This document shows positions 61,401 through 64,000 of a stretch of DNA of 64,000 nt, one piece after another. Each line of letters begins with the position of its first letter. Position 1 is the stretch's first letter. The DNA is from Kordia sp050633145 (GTDB lineage Bacteria; Bacteroidota; Bacteroidia; Flavobacteriales; Flavobacteriaceae), in contig NZ_JBOEFY010000076.1 in the NCBI RefSeq assembly GCF_050633145.1, positions 1 through 64,000 on the forward strand, read 5' to 3'. The notes below the pieces were generated by a model. That model was not told the origin of the DNA and did not search any database. It saw only the letters and a list, made by a program, of their open reading frames with translations. The translations under genes were made by a program, and so were the position numbers.

Positions 61401-64000
61401 CCAAGAAAAATTAGTGTTTAATGTATTCCAAGCGTCTTCAGCAGCACAATAACGGCTGTTTCCGCCATCAAACTGATCATTAGAAGGAATATCATCGATA
61501 CCATCTCCTGCTACACCACTATCATCTGTTGCCCAACCAATTAATATAGCATCATAAATATCTGTAGATAATGTAACGCCGTCGAACATTGTAAATAATC
61601 CTTCATTTTCATCATCAATACTGGACAAATCCCAACTCCCTATATTTTGATTAAAAGAAGTAGCATTAGCAAACATTGTTGACATCGATGAAACATTACT
61701 GGTATCCCAAGAGCCAATGGGTTGATTAAAACTTGATGCTCCTGAAAACATAGATTTCATTAACTCAACATTACTAGTATCCCAGCTACTTATACTTATA
61801 TTTGCAACAAAATTAGGTGTATCAGAAAAAACAGATCTCATATCTGTTATAGTACTTACATCCCAAGCCCAATTAGCTGTAGATCCATTAAGGGATGTAC
61901 AACTAGTAAACATAAAAAACATATCATCTACATTTGATAAATCTGGGATGTCTTGTGCTTTAAGATCTAAATTTGAGCAACCTGCAAATGCAGCAAACAT
62001 ACTTGACCAAGCAATTAATCCCCATTGATTGATTTCAATTATTTTATCATTATCTGCGGCACCATTAAAATAAATTCTAGGAAAGTCTCCTCTAATAGCA
62101 ATTTTGTATGTCCTGGTTTCAGTATATTGAGCACTTGTTGCGTTGCCTGAATAGTTTCCTCCACTATTAAAGCCATTTGCGTCATTATAGTTCCAATCTA
62201 CTTGATAATTATAACCTGTTCCCGTTGTAGGTATGGTTATGGTTTCATTTGCAGCTACTTCCCAGGTAGTTATAAAATATTCTGTACTACATGTAGGGTC
62301 TAAACCATTATCAGTAATGGTCCATGCATATCCTCCATTTCCTGAAGTCTCTGTTAAAATATTCCTAGCTTCTTCAGCACAATAATAACTATTACCGCCA
62401 CTAAATAAAATATTAGTTGGAATCTGTGTTTCTCCAACTGAAGTATCTAGCGTACTCCATCCAATTAATAAGGCATCGTAGTTATTTCTGGATAATGTTA
62501 CACCATTAAACATACCTGAAGCGCCTAAGGTACCATTAGCTGTTGATAGAGCGCTGATATCCCATTCACCTAAATTTTGGTCGAATGCTATGGCTCCTGC
62601 GAACATTTCGTACATATTGGTAACGCTACTCACATTCCAGCCTCCTAAATCTTGATTAAAGGATGTTGCATTTCTAAACATTGTATCCGTTACAAGCACA
62701 TTTTCAACATTCCAATTAGAAATATCTCCGTTAAAATCTGAAGCTTCGTTAAACATACTTCTCATGTTTTCTACAAGACCCACATTCCATCCACCAATTT
62801 CTTGGTTAAATGCAGCAGCGCTATAAAACATATTTTCCATATTCTTAACTTTAGAAACATTCCATCCGCTAATATTTTTATTGAAAGAACTTGCTAAATT
62901 GAACATGCTTTCCATGTTTGTTACATTGCCAACATTCCAACCACTTATATCTTGATCGAATGATGAGGCTACAATGAATAGTCCAAACATATCTGTTACC
63001 TCGCTTACATTCCAACCACTAATATTAGCATTAAAGTTAGTTGCAGTTGCAAACATTTGTCTCATGGTAAGAATGCTACTCATGTCCCAATTATTCATAC
63101 TATCATGTCCTGTGAAATTTTGGCATCCATAAAACATATAATCGGTAGAGATCACTAATGATAAATCTGGACTATCCGTAGCTAATAACTGTACATTAGA
63201 ACAACCTTGAAAAGCTCCTTGCATTGATTCCCATGAATTTGTTCCCCAATTGTTTATAGCTTGTAGTTTGGCAGCATTACTGGTATCTCCTCCTTGAGTT
63301 ATTTGTGGAAAAGCACCACTAATTCTCACAAAATGATTTCCTGATAACGCATATTGATGAGACATATTTGTAGAAACATTTGTGTCTGTATTTCCATCTC
63401 CCCAATCTATAGTATAACTGTATGCTTCTGAAGGAAAATCGTCTAAGTTTATATAAATAGTTATAGATTCATTAGCTTGTGTTGTTTGCCAAGTGGTGAT
63501 AAAGTAATCACAAGAAGACGCTACTCCTTCATCAGTAATATTCCAAGTATAATCATTTATTAAAGATGCTCTTGCTGCATAGGCGTCACAATATTGATTC
63601 AATCCACCATGAAAAGTAATATTACTAGGAATATCATCATCTCCATCACCAGCCATACCGCTGTTATCTGTTGCCCAACCGATAAGAGTAGCATCATAAT
63701 TTTCTAAAGACATGACGTTTGCTTGATTAAAAAACAAAGACATCTCTGTAACATTACTTATGTCCCAACTTCCTATATCTTGATCAAAGTCATCTGTAAA
63801 AGCGAACATTTGAGACATATTTGTTACACTACTTACATCCCATCCATTTGCGCCTCCTATTTCTTGATTAAATTTTTGTGCCCCTAAAAACATTTGAGAC
63901 ATACTGGTTACATTACTTACATTCCAATTACTTATATCTTGATTAAAGGTGAGACTTATCATAAACATTCTATCCATGGTAAGAATATTTGAAACATCCC
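58425..64000 (-). CDS. Giant modular BspA-like surface protein (5' end outside)
   Basis: At least 1850 residues; the frame stays open to the window edge, where it reads WDVSNILTM in repeat phase, so the N-terminus is missing. Repeats of the DUF285/BspA type (FNQDISNWDVSNVTDMxxMF) are grouped into modules. At least four times a module begins with FITTW/FLTTW plus a PKD-like WGDGN domain and a FPRI/FPHI stretch, has several DUF285 repeats and a YDALLIGW segment, and ends in a Cys-containing WNITDDG unit. The C-terminus has an IYLQGA...LIPTTSPY domain and two dockerin-like units (NANGDAIIQYSG, NINMDGNIQYSG-type). No T9SS sorting tail is seen. Probably surface adhesion. Confidence 0.9.
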   Translation of the reverse strand, partial: DVSNILTMDRMFMISLTFNQDISNWNVSNVTSMSQMFLGAQKFNQEIGGANGWDVSSVTNMSQMFAFTDDFDQDIGSWDISNVTEMSLFFNQANVMSLENYDATLIGWATDNSGMAGDGDDDIPSNITFHGGLNQYCDAYAARASLINDYTWNITDEGVASSCDYFITTWQTTQANESITIYINLDDFPSEAYSYTIDWGDGNTDTNVSTNMSHQYALSGNHFVRISGAFPQITQGGDTSNAAKLQAINNWGTNSWESMQGAFQGCSNVQLLATDSPDLSLVISTDYMFYGCQNFTGHDSMNNWDMSSILTMRQMFATATNFNANISGWNVSEVTDMFGLFIVASSFDQDISGWNVGNVTNMESMFNLASSFNKNISGWNVSKVKNMENMFYSAAAFNQEIGGWNVGLVENMRSMFNEASDFNGDISNWNVENVLVTDTMFRNATSFNQDLGGWNVSSVTNMYEMFAGAIAFDQNLGEWDISALSTANGTLGASGMFNGVTLSRNNYDALLIGWSTLDTSVGETQIPTNILFSGGNSYYCAEEARNILTETSGNGGYAWTITDNGLDPTCSTEYFITTWEVAANETITIPTTGTGYNYQVDWNYNDANGFNSGGNYSGNATSAQYTETRTYKIAIRGDFPRIYFNGAADNDKIIEINQWGLIAWSSMFAAFAGCSNLDLKAQDIPDLSNVDDMFFMFTSCTSLNGSTANWAWDVSTITDMRSVFSDTPNFVANISISSWDTSNVELMKSMFSGASSFNQPIGSWDTSNVSSMSTMFANATSFNQNIGSWDLSSIDDENEGLFTMFDGVTLSTDIYDAILIGWATDDSGVAGDGIDDIPSNDQFDGGNSRYCAAEDAWNTLNTNFSWNITDDGRSCNDSDFFITTWGVDDNDKSVTIPTTGTGYNYTVNWGDGNYSFNQTGDASHIYDSEGIYQISISGGFPRIYFYDRVDTKEKITEINQWGTGVWSSMRRAFSGCINLDVTASDTPNLSNTDTLFHMFSSCSSLDGSSANWAWDVSTITDMISLFAASSFNINISGWNVSNVEDMSGMFQANTHFNQPIEAWDVGNVREMGSMFNGATAFNQTVNGWDVSNVQDMYAMFKSASSFNQFLGDWNVSSVKDMSDMFKDATAFNQNLGTWDISSLTIADGDLGAARMFNGVQLSIENYDALLIGWSTLDAGETQIPTNITFSGGDSAYCEGATAKALLIENSPAGYGWNITSDGGELCGEFLTTWRTTETNESITIYTSSSEESDLPDEVTPLTYNYNIYWGDGSEDLNVTGNISHTYLVPGDYQVNIEGVFPHITPANFYEDTDHAKKLISIDKWGNIEWKSMYYSFAHCGNMDIKATDAPNLSQVTNMQAMFGACYELKSPDLSGWDVSTIENMRYAFIEANLFNSDITNWNVSNVTDMAFMFADALAFNQDISNWDVSSVETMDNMFQEAINFNQDLNSWDVSSVTNMEAMFYGATTFNGNISSWNVSNVVKMTAMFTTATNFDQDLSTWDIGKIETVNGSGFGSMTSMFIDAGMSVANYDATLIGWATDSSGSEGDGIDDIPSNVYLNATVGYCLSASDRQNLIINYGWNIDDGDIDPNCGIVKVSPKIYLQGASLNPNTGEETLMRDDLRIGGLIPTTSPYADNLTCDISVFNDGGSTGTGSIDKNIVDWIWIELRATNDNTNILYSQSALLQRDGDIVDIDGISSVSIKMPEGEYYISIKHRNHLGIMTANAYFLSDVTTQLDFKNGNVIPHGTNALTSFGIPSGELAMWAGNANGDAIIQYSGTNPDTPNILSLVLNAPGNFLNFPTYSVNDYQNNDINMDGNIQYSGINPDAPFILQNVLTHPGNFLNFSTYQITEQIPGN

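Overview
The window comes from a low-GC member of the Flavobacteriaceae (Bacteroidota), probably Kordia or a close relative. The evidence is the gliding genes gldA, gldB and gldC, a protein with a type IX secretion (T9SS) tail, promoters of the flavobacterial form TTG-N17-23-TAnnTTTG, start codons without Shine-Dalgarno sequences, and a Kordia-like family of small Cys-rich peptides with double-Gly leaders. The genus is an inference from these traits.

Left part (0-9 kb): gldA, then an aromatic amino acid operon (prephenate dehydratase, aminotransferase, an NTF2-like protein, prephenate dehydrogenase, DAHP synthase fused to chorismate mutase). In front of it lies an unannotated 24-codon reading frame with four Tyr, four Phe and one Trp codon. 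A perfect 10-bp terminator hairpin follows, together with a competing antiterminator pairing. This is a textbook-like transcription attenuator and the best hidden regulatory system in the window. After the operon terminator come four tandem lanthipeptide-like precursor genes on the minus strand with no modification enzyme nearby.

Middle (8-36 kb): mostly housekeeping genes (rsgA, dtd, aroA, queA, rlmN, polyprenyl synthetase, dnaG, nadE, gldB-gldC, engB) mixed with accessory genes: two DUF3857 transglutaminase-like proteins, a protein with an internal duplication, an ADP-ribosylglycohydrolase, a T9SS adhesin, a sigma factor operon and an erythromycin-esterase-like protein. Two proteins lack residues their families normally need: DnaG has no zinc ligands, and a NarL-type response regulator has Glu where the phosphorylated Asp belongs.

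The dcw cluster (36.9-53.1 kb) runs mraZ-rsmH-ftsL-ftsI-murE-mraY-murD-ftsW-[four-helix-bundle gene]-murG-murC-ftsQ-ftsA-ftsZ. Three GTGG boxes at 10-bp spacing in front of mraZ look like MraZ autoregulatory sites. A small four-helix-bundle gene framed by a perfect 19-bp inverted repeat sits between ftsW and murG, and a heptamer repeat array abuts the ftsW start codon.

Right part (53-64 kb): yqeY, a tRNA-Arg(UCG), a large palindrome, and a roughly 4.3-kb segment bounded by two diverged direct repeats. Each repeat carries a relic of the tRNA 3' end plus a terminator. The segment encodes a LytTR two-component pair, a PmtA-like methyltransferase and a class C beta-lactamase-fold hydrolase, and looks like an integrated or duplicated cassette. 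The window ends inside a giant modular BspA-like surface protein with dockerin-like repeats at its C-terminus.
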